This document shows, piece after piece, positions 15,139 through 22,716 of a DNA stretch of 24,749 nucleotides. Below the pieces are notes generated by a model. The model was not told the origin of the DNA, made no database searches, and was given only the letters and a program-made list of their open reading frames with translations. A program made the translations under genes and the position numbers. Numbering within the stretch: the first letter of the stretch is position 1; every line of letters begins with the position of its first letter. Source of the stretch: JBGZFC01 sp041846575 (GTDB lineage: Bacteria; Bacteroidota; Bacteroidia; Bacteroidales; Dysgonomonadaceae); assembly GCA_041846575.1 (NCBI GenBank), contig JBGZFC010000065.1, forward strand, positions 1 through 24,749. The letters are read 5' to 3'.

Positions 15139-17517
15139 ATGAACAAAATTGATTTTTGTTCACTGTCAAAAAAACTACATATTCCGAAGTTTATGTTTGT
15201 CATCTTCGTGGGCTGTTTTTCTATGACGACTTTGGGGCAAACGGCAAGTATAAGCGGTATTGTAATTGACAATTCTGGCGAAGACCCACTTATAGGTGCT
15301 ACCATCTATATAGAAGAGTTGAAAACCGGAGTCATGGCTGAGCGAAACGGAGAGTTCGTTATCAATGGATTAAAACCCGGTAACTATACCATGTCTGTTT
15401 CTTACATTGGCTATAACAAACATACCGAAAGCATAAAGCTCAAAGCCGGAGAACGCTTAAAACGTGTCTTTCGTCTTAATGCCGAAAACCAATCGCTTGC
15501 CGAGGTGGTGGTTACTGCCAAAAGCGAAGCTCGTCAGCTGCGTGAACAGGCAATGCCTGTGTCGGTTATCAGCATGAGCCAATTGCAGGGAACGGTCAGC
15601 AACGTACAAGATATATTGGCAAAAACGGTTGGTGTTACTGTTCGTACATCGGGAGGCGTGGGAAGTGCTTCTCGGCTGTCGGTACGAGGATTGGAAGGCA
15701 AGCGGATAGGCTTTTTTCTTAATGAAACACCTCTCAACGATTATTCCGATTTTGTTGATTTAAACGATATTCCTATAGATATGATTGACCGCATTGAGAT
15801 CTACAAAGGAGTGGTTCCCGCTAAGTTTGGTGGCTCGGCAATAGGCGGAGCGGTCAATATCGTTTTGCGAGAGTATCCCGAACGCTACGCCGATATAAGC
15901 TATAAGCATGCATCGTTTAATGCCAACGATTTTCAAACGGTTCTAAAAAGAAACTTTATAGAGCAAGGAATTGTGTTAGGGTTAGGTGGCGGATATACTT
16001 ATGCCGACAATGATTACACGATGGAGTCTCCCTATATTAAAGGATTGAAAATAAAACGAAATCACGATAAATTCAAAAAATTACTCATAGGTGGAAGCAT
16101 AAAAGCTCGCAAATGGTGGTTCGATGAAGTGGAGTTTGAACCGGCATTCATTAATACATATAGAGAAATACAGGGGATTGAAACAGATATCAGGGAGGCT
16201 AATATTACTTCAAGAATTTACTTGTTTAATAATATCTTAAAGAAAGATGATTTTCTGACCGAAGGCTTGGATTTGGACGTAACTACCTCTGTTGGTTATA
16301 CACAATATCAACTGATAGATACCGCAAAAGTATGGTACGATTGGGATGGTGTGGCTTATCCCACTATCTCGCTCTACGGTGGCGAGTTGGGTAACCGATT
16401 TCCATCATTTTCAAACAACAAGAAGGTTGTGGTAGTAAATAAATTAAACTTAGAGTACACGGTAAGCAAGCATCATTCGCTAAGTATTAATTCATTTTTC
16501 TCTATTGCCAACGGATATCCTTCCGATACGCTAAAAGAGCTTAGTATGGGTAAGAAAATCGATTTCAATTCCAAAATGAGAAGTTGGGTAAGCGGAATAA
16601 CTCACAATTTTAGAACCGACAACGATAAGTTTCTCAATTCATTTACAGTTAGATACTATTTATATACGATGAATACAAAGCATCAGAATTTTTATGTCTC
16701 TACACCTCCTGAAAATATCAACCTAAACAAAAGCAGTGTAGGTGTAAACAATGCTATTCGTTATCGATTTACGCCTGACTTACTTGGGAAACTTTCGGCG
16801 GGTTATGATGTTCGTATTCCTTCCGAAACGGAGCTTTTGGGCGATGGTTACTCTATTGCACCGTCTGAACGGCTTATGCCCGAACGAAACACAAGCGTAA
16901 ATATCGGATTAATGTATGATTTAACGGGAAGACAACGCAGTAATTTACAGTTGGAAGTAAACGCGTTTTATATGCACCTGAACGATATGATACGTTTCGT
17001 GAAAGGAATACTGGGTGCACAATACCAAAATTTCGGTAAGATGCGTACTCTCGGTGTGGAATTTGAAGCCAAAGCCGATATTTTTTCATTCCTTTACGGA
17101 TACGGTAACGTTACTTTTCAAGACTTGCGCGATATACGCCAATATGAAGAAAACAGTACTATTCCAAACCCCACGAAAAACAAACGAATGCCAAATATCC
17201 CCTACTTAATGGCAAATGCCGGATTAGAGTTTCATAAAGAGAATCTTTTTGGCGGAAAAGAGCAAAACTCACGTCTTTTTACCGATATGGCATTCGTGGA
17301 AGAGTATCTCTACGATTTTGAATTGACTGAAAACACGAAACGTCGTTTACCACGAAGCCTCACTTTTGATATTGGTTTTGAGCATAGTTTTATGAACCAA
17401 CGTCTCTTTTTATCGGGTAAAATCAATAATATTACCAATGCCAAAGTCCTTTCGGAGTTTAATCGTCCGTTGCCGGGAAGAAACTTCGGAATGAAACTAC
17501 GGTATGTTTTCAGATAA
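15139..17517 (+). CDS. TonB-dependent outer-membrane receptor (siderophore/metal-chelate type)
   Basis: Outer-membrane channel, 792 residues from the ATG at 15139. A signal peptide ends near residue 34 (TTLGQT). Next comes a carboxypeptidase-D-like beta domain (about 38-120, ISGIVIDNSG to VSYIGY), then LAEVVVTAK. The plug domain (about 135-235) has SVRGLEGKRIGFFLNETP, IDRIEIYKGVVPAKFGG and GGAVNIVL. The beta barrel ends in MKLRYVFR. No SusD partner is present, and the next gene is a DUF4374 lipoprotein, as in the XusA-XusB xenosiderophore system of Bacteroides. Substrate is therefore likely an iron siderophore or another metal chelate. An in-frame ATG at 15061 would add 26 residues but places a terminator inside the gene and lengthens the signal n-region. 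I prefer 15139 but cannot exclude 15061. Confidence 0.88.
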   Translation: MNKIDFCSLSKKLHIPKFMFVIFVGCFSMTTLGQTASISGIVIDNSGEDPLIGATIYIEELKTGVMAERNGEFVINGLKPGNYTMSVSYIGYNKHTESIKLKAGERLKRVFRLNAENQSLAEVVVTAKSEARQLREQAMPVSVISMSQLQGTVSNVQDILAKTVGVTVRTSGGVGSASRLSVRGLEGKRIGFFLNETPLNDYSDFVDLNDIPIDMIDRIEIYKGVVPAKFGGSAIGGAVNIVLREYPERYADISYKHASFNANDFQTVLKRNFIEQGIVLGLGGGYTYADNDYTMESPYIKGLKIKRNHDKFKKLLIGGSIKARKWWFDEVEFEPAFINTYREIQGIETDIREANITSRIYLFNNILKKDDFLTEGLDLDVTTSVGYTQYQLIDTAKVWYDWDGVAYPTISLYGGELGNRFPSFSNNKKVVVVNKLNLEYTVSKHHSLSINSFFSIANGYPSDTLKELSMGKKIDFNSKMRSWVSGITHNFRTDNDKFLNSFTVRYYLYTMNTKHQNFYVSTPPENINLNKSSVGVNNAIRYRFTPDLLGKLSAGYDVRIPSETELLGDGYSIAPSERLMPERNTSVNIGLMYDLTGRQRSNLQLEVNAFYMHLNDMIRFVKGILGAQYQNFGKMRTLGVEFEAKADIFSFLYGYGNVTFQDLRDIRQYEENSTIPNPTKNKRMPNIPYLMANAGLEFHKENLFGGKEQNSRLFTDMAFVEEYLYDFELTENTKRRLPRSLTFDIGFEHSFMNQRLFLSGKINNITNAKVLSEFNRPLPGRNFGMKLRYVFR

Positions 17518-17548
17518 TAATTAATAACTAAATTAAAACAGAGAGAAA

Positions 17549-18811
17549 ATGAATAAGTTTTTTAAAAGTTGGCAACTTATAGCCCTCGTATTGATAGTAT
17601 CAGTTACGGTATCGTGTAAAAAAGACCCTATTCACGAAGAAACACTGTTAGGTGGAGCGGGAAATATTTTGATTGAAACAACCGTGAAAAATCCTGACGG
17701 AACAAGCGGTTCTTCTTATTTACAACAAATTCCCGCTTTGTCGGGAAACATTAACAACTCGAAAGGTATTCAGATAGGATTTAGTAGCATGATAGTAGTG
17801 CTTGATAATGATGTTTTTGTTTTTCCCGCATTTGGCGTATCAAGCACACAGAGTCTTGTAAAATATAGTCACACGGCAAAAGGCTTAAAAAAAGAGAACG
17901 AACTGCAATTGCTTCCCGGTTCGGCTGTTGCAAACATAACTAAAGTGAATGAAGAAAAAGCCTATATGCCTCTTTACTCGTTAGGTAGGGTTTGGATTAT
18001 CAACCCTAAAACCATGACTAAAATAGGCGAAATAGATTTGAAACAATATGCTCACTCGGATACAAGCGCTGACCCGGCTTATGGAATTATACGTGATGGA
18101 AAATATTACCTGCCCTTAGACCAAATAAATGAGAATTGGATGCCATACGAAGATTATCGACAAGTGGATGTGGCGGTTATTGATATTCAAACCGACGAAG
18201 TGCTTAAAGTAACTACCGAAACAACAAGTGGTTTATGTTTTCCCACTCGCCCATTTCTTAAAGATATGATTTTCACTACGGAAACAAACGATATTTGGAT
18301 TGCATGCACAGGTTATTTCGGATACAATCCTGAATATATTAAAAACGGTTTTGTTTGTATTCCGTCCGGAACAGATGATATTGACGCGTCCAAATCGTGG
18401 GAAATTTCCGATGTAAACATAAAAGGAACGGAACACATAGTAAGAACTGCCAACGGCAACGAAATAGAAGTGTGTTACAAGCCTGCCGCAATTTACAGCA
18501 GTAAATATATCGGTAACGGAAAATTGGTTGCTTATGTATGTATTATAGAATTCAACGGAATAAACCCTTATACCGCTAAAAACGCTATGGCTGTGGAGAT
18601 TGACCTGAAAGCAAAGACAATAGAAAAGATTGAAGGTTTGCCACTCACGGACGGACACAGCGTTTTTATAGAAACGTATAAGGGTGATGCTATCTTTGCG
18701 TCATACGGAGAAGATGTATCGGGGGCATTTTCTTACAATCCTCAAACCAAAGATACCAAACAGGTACTGACAACTGAAGGAAATCTCTATTTTATGCATT
18801 TTTTTGAATAA
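17549..18811 (+). CDS. DUF4374 (XusB-like) surface lipoprotein
   Basis: A 420-residue lipoprotein with a signal peptide ending VTVSC (Cys 23), followed by charged residues KKDPIHEE that favour surface export in Bacteroidota. The mature part has repeated short beta segments with aromatic and Gly-rich turns (VFVFPAFGVSSTQSLVKY, VWIINPKTMTKIGEIDL, DIWIACTGYFGYNPEYIKNG, AIFASYGEDVSGAFSYNPQT). These fit a beta-propeller. Such DUF4374 proteins pair with TonB receptors; the best known, XusB, binds ferric enterobactin at the cell surface and hands it to XusA. It lies 31 bases after the receptor gene and is surely cotranscribed with it. The third Xus component, a PepSY membrane protein, is not in this window. 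Ligand identity cannot be read from sequence. Confidence 0.75.
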   Translation: MNKFFKSWQLIALVLIVSVTVSCKKDPIHEETLLGGAGNILIETTVKNPDGTSGSSYLQQIPALSGNINNSKGIQIGFSSMIVVLDNDVFVFPAFGVSSTQSLVKYSHTAKGLKKENELQLLPGSAVANITKVNEEKAYMPLYSLGRVWIINPKTMTKIGEIDLKQYAHSDTSADPAYGIIRDGKYYLPLDQINENWMPYEDYRQVDVAVIDIQTDEVLKVTTETTSGLCFPTRPFLKDMIFTTETNDIWIACTGYFGYNPEYIKNGFVCIPSGTDDIDASKSWEISDVNIKGTEHIVRTANGNEIEVCYKPAAIYSSKYIGNGKLVAYVCIIEFNGINPYTAKNAMAVEIDLKAKTIEKIEGLPLTDGHSVFIETYKGDAIFASYGEDVSGAFSYNPQTKDTKQVLTTEGNLYFMHFFE

Positions 18812-18849
18812 TAATTAGAGAACAAATTACCGTTAAAAAAAATCTTTTG

Positions 18850-18907
18850 AATGGATAAGCGGAGTTAATATGCTAACAGCTAATAATATAAAACTAACAG
18901 CTTCAAA
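18850..18907 (+). promoter_or_regulatory. Leader with repeated CTAACAGCT boxes
   Basis: CTAACAGCT occurs at 18873-18881 and 18894-18902, exactly 21 bases apart (two helical turns). AATGGATAAG (18850-18859) and TAACAGCTAAT (18874-18884) both recur exactly in the leader of the small gene at 19909 (19777-19786 and 19844-19854). This suggests a common regulator or a duplicated leader element. Confidence 0.45.
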
Positions 18908-19756
18908 ATGAACACAACAAGTAAAAACCCGACAAACCTTACAGGCGTACCTGCTACCTTGCTTATTTCGTTAAGAGCAAGATGCTTGGAGAGTCTTGAC
19001 CCTAAAGGAATAATAAAAGACGAACGCAGCGTAGAAATTGCTCGTGCTCTCGGTTGCGACATAACGTTCGGAAGCGAAAATTTCTTCACACAAGTAGGTA
19101 CGGCACAACGGACCATAGTATTCAACGACTATACCAACGATTTTCTTTCTCGTTATCCAAACGGCACGGTAGTAAATCTTGCTTGTGGTTTAGACACTCG
19201 TTTTGAACGATTAGATAACGGACAAGTGCGGTGGTTCGACCTTGATTTTCCATCTGTTATCGACCTTCGCCGACGTTTTTTCAAAGAGAATGAACGATAC
19301 CGCTTTATCGAAAAATCGGTACTCGATTTCACATGGTTAGACGAAGTTCCTAAAGATCGTCCCGTGTTTATATCTGCCGAAGGACTGTTATGTTTCTTAG
19401 CCGAATGTCAGGTGCGAGCATTGCTTACACGTGTAGCTGAAACTTTTGATAATGTGGAGTTTGCCATAGAAGCCATAAGCCCTTTTATGGCAAAGCACAC
19501 AGACAAACATCCAAGCATGAAAGAGCAAGAAGTTCAATTTATGTGGGGTGTGAAATCGGGACGAGAAATAGATGCATGGAACACAGGCTTCCATTTTGAA
19601 AGTGAACGCTATTTTATGTTAGAATGTAAAGAACGAGCCTTAAGAGTGAAACTGATGTGCTTATTCCCATTTTTCGGCAAGTCGATGAAAATATTTTTAT
19701 TGAAAAAGAATAAAGAATGTTTCAATTTATCAAAATGCCAATGTACCAATATCTGA
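18908..19756 (+). CDS. Class I methyltransferase, leucine carboxyl methyltransferase (LCM/TcmP) family
   Basis: A 282-residue cytoplasmic S-adenosylmethionine-dependent O-methyltransferase. The cofactor motif is VVNLACGLDTRFERL (around residues 91-105). It is followed by WFDLDFPSVIDLRRRFF, the acidic-ribose-binding strand typical of PF04072 proteins, and by SAEGLLCFLAE, the equivalent of the family's EGVLMYL motif. Substrate is unknown; the family methylates carboxyl or hydroxyl groups of peptides and polyketides. It lies 96 bases after the DUF4374 gene on the same strand. Placed in an uptake operon, it could modify a metallophore, a porphyrin-like compound or its breakdown product, but that is inference. 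The intergenic leader carries repeated boxes, so it may also have its own control. Confidence 0.8.
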   Translation: MNTTSKNPTNLTGVPATLLISLRARCLESLDPKGIIKDERSVEIARALGCDITFGSENFFTQVGTAQRTIVFNDYTNDFLSRYPNGTVVNLACGLDTRFERLDNGQVRWFDLDFPSVIDLRRRFFKENERYRFIEKSVLDFTWLDEVPKDRPVFISAEGLLCFLAECQVRALLTRVAETFDNVEFAIEAISPFMAKHTDKHPSMKEQEVQFMWGVKSGREIDAWNTGFHFESERYFMLECKERALRVKLMCLFPFFGKSMKIFLLKKNKECFNLSKCQCTNI

Positions 19757-19789
19757 CAACCAATAGCTAAATTTTTAATGGATAAGTAA

Positions 19790-19864
19790 GTGGACGGATG
19801 GTTTAATAGGGAATTTTTAATTAATTAGCTGCTAATTTTAAATTAACAGCTAATTTCCGTCCAC
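19790..19864 (+). promoter_or_regulatory. Nested palindromic leader upstream of small gene
   Basis: Outer arms GTGGACGGA (19790-19798) and TCCGTCCAC (19856-19864) are perfectly complementary. Within them lies a near-perfect 33-base palindrome (19823-19855): AATTAGCTG pairs with CAGCTAATT and TAATTT pairs with AAATTA around one T. The RNA could fold as a long hairpin with a bulged side, or the DNA could be a regulator site. The gene begins 45 bases later. No known riboswitch is recognised. Confidence 0.55.
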
Positions 19865-19908
19865 GCTGTATTTCGGATATCCTGCAAAAAACAAACATTA
19901 TTAACAAC

Positions 19909-20148
19909 ATGAATATCAGTATTTCTACACCCATGCATAAGATATTGGTCGCCTATCCGCAACTTATAGACCGACTGATAGAACGGAACGAGCTTTTTAG
20001 TTTTTTAAGAACCAATCTATCGCCTACAGATACCGGATATTGTGCATCCGTAGATGTAGTAGCGACTCTCTGCAAAGAAGAAGCTGACGAACTACTTGAT
20101 TTTATAAAAAAAGAGATAGAGAAAATTGAAGTTCAGTATCGGTATTAA
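19909..20148 (+). CDS. Small DUF1858-like domain protein
   Basis: A 79-residue soluble protein beginning MNISISTPMHKILVAYPQLIDRLIERNELFSFLR, with a C-terminal helix EEADELLDFIKKEIEKIE. The layout (short beta start, a helix with YPQLIDRLIE, a middle VDVVATLC segment, then a final helix) resembles the DUF1858/ScdA-N domain. DUF1858 proteins often have a pair of cysteines at the middle turn; here that turn reads FLRTNLSPTDTGYC and has only single Cys residues. Function is unknown; related domains occur with redox and nitric-oxide-linked proteins. It lies 152 bases after the methyltransferase gene, behind a palindromic leader, and may form the end of the uptake operon or a separate unit. A MITE-like element abuts its stop codon. 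Confidence 0.55.
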   Translation: MNISISTPMHKILVAYPQLIDRLIERNELFSFLRTNLSPTDTGYCASVDVVATLCKEEADELLDFIKKEIEKIEVQYRY

Positions 20149-20307
20149 AATATATTATTGTCCGATAAGAAATCAAGATTGCCTTGCAACTTTTTTGAAT
20201 TTCAGATTGTTGTATTTGTTCTTCTGACATAGGAGCTTGTCATACTAAATTTTGTTGATTATCAATCGGTTTGCTGCGTTTATCGGACAGCAATGATTAA
20301 AATATAT
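20144..20307. mobile_element. MITE-like element with flanking 12-base direct repeats
   Basis: A 140-base segment (20156-20295) is bounded by the exact direct repeat ATTAAAATATAT (20144-20155 and 20296-20307). It has inverted ends: TTGTCCGATAA (20159-20169) at the left and TTATCGGACAG (20280-20290) at the right. The left direct repeat overlaps the stop codon of the small gene at 19909. On the minus strand a frame starting at the ATG ending at 20230 reads MSEEQIQQSEIQKSCKA, perhaps the start of a lost transposase. A further copy of the right end is at 8975-8990. AT-rich chance similarity of the 12-mers is possible but unlikely. Confidence 0.5.
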
Positions 20308-20405
20308 GGTAAACGAGTAAACAGAATTTTGCCAATATGCTAATTTATAAAGAATAAAGATAAATAGCTAACCTCCAACATCGTATTTCATACAATTAAG
20401 AAACA

Positions 20406-21227
20406 ATGAACAACCAAGTCCTTATAGCTTTATCGTTCACGCTTTTCGCCGGACTTTCAACCGGTATAGGTAGCATTATCGCCTTTTTTGCCAAACGTAC
20501 CAACACCCTGTTTTTGTCGGTTTCGTTGGGATTTTCGGCGGGAGTGATGATTTATGTGTCGTTTATGGAACTGCTTACCGATGCCATCAACACGCTTAGC
20601 ATTTTGCATGGAGACAATATGGGAACATTGTATGCGGTGTTGGCTTTTTTCGGAGGAATCTTACTTATTATGATAATAGACAGTTTGGTACCGAAAGAAG
20701 ACAATCCGCACGAAGTAAAACGAGTGGAAGATATTGCCGACATTGCTCATTCGTGTACCTGTATTGCTACACCACATAACAGCAAACTTATGCGTGTGGG
20801 ATTGGTTACGGCATTGGTGTTGGCTATTCACAATTTTCCCGAAGGAATGGTAACATTTCTTGCTGCACTAAAAGACGTGAACATCGCCATTCCCATTGCC
20901 CTGGCTATTGCCATACACAATATCCCCGAAGGCATTGCCGTATCGGTACCGATTTATTATGCTACCGGAAATCGCAAACGTGCCTTTTGGCTGTCGTTTC
21001 TTTCGGGATTGTCCGAACCGATTGGAGCTTTGGTGGGCTATCTGATTTTAGCCCCTTATCTCAACGATAATATGTTCGGACTAATGTTTGCCATTATTGC
21101 CGGGATTATGGTTTTTATCTCGTTGGATGAGTTGTTGCCTGCAGCCGAAGAGTACGGTAAACATCATCACGCTATTTACGGATTGGTAGCAGGTATGGCG
21201 GTAATGGCATTTAGCTTGTTGTTGTGA
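20406..21227 (+). CDS. zupT: ZIP family metal importer, ZupT type
   Basis: A 273-residue inner-membrane protein with about eight predicted transmembrane helices. It is expected to bring Zn(II), and possibly Fe(II), Mn(II) or other divalent ions, into the cytoplasm. The two metal-binding helices carry the family motifs HNFPEG (around residue 142) and HNIPEG (around residue 172), and SGLSEPIGAL follows in the next helix. A short cytosolic loop between helices 3 and 4 has acidic residues and SCTC. Length and motifs match bacterial ZupT. The gene is 257 bases after the previous coding region, behind the MITE-like element, so it probably has its own promoter, which I could not identify clearly. 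Confidence 0.9.
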   Translation: MNNQVLIALSFTLFAGLSTGIGSIIAFFAKRTNTLFLSVSLGFSAGVMIYVSFMELLTDAINTLSILHGDNMGTLYAVLAFFGGILLIMIIDSLVPKEDNPHEVKRVEDIADIAHSCTCIATPHNSKLMRVGLVTALVLAIHNFPEGMVTFLAALKDVNIAIPIALAIAIHNIPEGIAVSVPIYYATGNRKRAFWLSFLSGLSEPIGALVGYLILAPYLNDNMFGLMFAIIAGIMVFISLDELLPAAEEYGKHHHAIYGLVAGMAVMAFSLLL

Positions 21228-21262
21228 TACGTTGTAATATGGAAACATAAAAATAGAAAGAG

Positions 21263-21400
21263 ATGAAAGTAGAAATATAAAACGGATGGATATTAGGCGT
21301 ATTGCTCTTGGTAGTGTCGTATGTGCCTTTGCTTTTCAGCAAACAGTTTTCCCTGATTGATAAAAAAATGATAGAATTACATTTAGAAGAGAATATATAA
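21263..21400 (+). pseudogene. Remnant of small membrane-protein gene
   Basis: A frame of 45 codons interrupted by TAA at codon 6 (MKVEI, stop, then NGWILGVLLLVVSYVPLLFSK). The part after the stop has a clear transmembrane segment followed by a polar tail ending HLEENI. The NGW-hydrophobic start resembles the N-terminus of isoprenylcysteine methyltransferase-like proteins, such as the intact gene at 22717 (GWLNAWIPIFAMLF). It is probably the head of a decayed paralogue. The similarity is by eye only. Confidence 0.4.
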
Positions 21401-21493
21401 AATGGATTTTGTGGATTTAAAGAATAGTGGCTGTTAGCTTTTGGGTTTTGATAATCGGATGAACTTGTTTAACTGAAATTAAAACAAAAATGA

Positions 21494-21637
21494 ATACAAA
21501 CACAAAACAGAGCTTATTCTAAAATTACCAGGATTATAGCAAAGAGGAAAGCTAATTGGGATTTAATCTTTAACGATATGAAAGAGGACAATATTCGGTT
21601 GAGAAATATTATGGAAAATCAAGAGTATGTAAGGTAA
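21494..21637 (+). pseudogene. Possible 3' remnant of unknown gene
   Basis: An open stretch of 47 codons without a good start, reading about SKITRIIAKRKANWDL then IFNDMKEDNIRLRNIMEN and ending EYVR. Charged, helix-forming composition looks protein-coding. A short ATG frame (21490, MNTNTKQSLF then stop) overlaps it one base out of register, as if a frameshift broke the start. It could be a small real gene tail or chance. Confidence 0.3.
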
Positions 21638-21657
21638 ACTAAGGATAATATACAATT

Positions 21658-22641
21658 ATGAATAAAGAAAGACATAACAAAACGACATTTAGCAGCAAAA
21701 AACATCACCACTCACATCATCATCACTCACACACGAAAAACGTACGTGGAAAAAAGATGCTATGGGTTACGTTGCTCAACTTTTCGATAACCATTGTACA
21801 AATTGTCGGAGGTATCGTATCCAACAGTTTGTCGCTGATTTCGGATGCCATTCACAATTTGGGCGACTCGTCGGCTATCTTCATCGCTTTTCTGGCAGGG
21901 CGGTATGCCCGGAAAAAGCCCGATGCAAAGAAAACTTTCGGTTACAAACGTACCGAAATTCTGGTTGCGCTTTTCAACGCAATTGTTCTCATAGTCATTT
22001 GTGTATATCTGTTCTTTGAAGCCTACAAACGCCTTGTAAACCCCGAACCTGTTGAGGGGAACGTGATGCTTACGGTGGCCGTTTTCGGGCTGTTGGCAAA
22101 CCTCGTATCGGTTGTCATTCTGCATAAAGACAAGTCGCATAATCTCAATATCCGTGCGGCGTATCTCCATCTGCTGGGTGATACGTTGTCGTCGGTAGCC
22201 GTAATACTGGGCGGGGTGGCTATTTGGATATGGAACATCTACTGGATTGACCCGCTAATTACTGTGCTGGTGGGCGTTTACATTACCTACCACACGTGGG
22301 GCATTGTGCGTCAAACGGTGGATATACTGATGCAGGCTACCCCCGAAGGGATTGATATCGAAGCGTTGCGAAGAGCAACAGAGGCTTTCGCCGAGGTAGA
22401 GAATATGCACCACCTGCATATCTGGAAGCTGGACGATGAGCATATACACCTTGAGGCACACGTGAATATCCTCGAAAACCTGCCTATTGGCGATGTGCAG
22501 TGCATTAGAGAGAATATAGAAAAGATGCTCAAGGAGGATTTCGGCATTAGCCACGTAACCCTGCAAACGGAGTACAGGGGGTGTTACGGCAGGGATGAGC
22601 TGATAAGAAAGCAAAAGAGTAGCAATGACGAATGCTTATAG
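21658..22641 (+). CDS. Cation diffusion facilitator (CzcD/ZitB-like) metal exporter
   Basis: A 327-residue inner-membrane antiporter expected to export Zn(II), Cd(II) or Co(II) in exchange for protons. A His-rich N-terminal tail (about residues 16-27, HHHSHHHHSH) probably collects metal. Six transmembrane helices follow. The transport site is formed by HNLGD in helix 2 (around residues 66-70) and HLLGD in helix 5 (around 171-175), the H-x3-D pattern typical of Zn/Cd members. The cytosolic C-terminal domain (about 225-315) has HHLHIWKLDDEHIHLEAHV, the usual dimer and metal-sensing fold. It sits 430 bases after the ZIP importer, so import and export genes are close. Base composition from here to about 23980 looks richer in G+C than the genes to the left. 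Confidence 0.92.
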   Translation: MNKERHNKTTFSSKKHHHSHHHHSHTKNVRGKKMLWVTLLNFSITIVQIVGGIVSNSLSLISDAIHNLGDSSAIFIAFLAGRYARKKPDAKKTFGYKRTEILVALFNAIVLIVICVYLFFEAYKRLVNPEPVEGNVMLTVAVFGLLANLVSVVILHKDKSHNLNIRAAYLHLLGDTLSSVAVILGGVAIWIWNIYWIDPLITVLVGVYITYHTWGIVRQTVDILMQATPEGIDIEALRRATEAFAEVENMHHLHIWKLDDEHIHLEAHVNILENLPIGDVQCIRENIEKMLKEDFGISHVTLQTEYRGCYGRDELIRKQKSSNDECL

Positions 22642-22716
22642 GGTAATGGTGAAAAATTACCACTCGATGCTTCTATTCAAGTGTATTAAATAATCAATTA
22701 AAAAAAGAAAAATATT

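Larger units (their letters stand above)
21228..21657. other. Intergenic region with decayed gene fragments, 430 bases
   Basis: No intact gene. It contains two apparent remnants, 21263-21400 and 21494-21637, both on the plus strand. AT-rich sequence separates them and precedes the CDF gene. I see no terminator for zupT. Confidence 0.55.

Noticed and set aside
22642..22661. GGTAAT/ATTACC hairpin after the CDF gene as terminator
   Set aside because: The stem has only 6 bp and no T-run, and the next gene on the same strand is 75 bases away.
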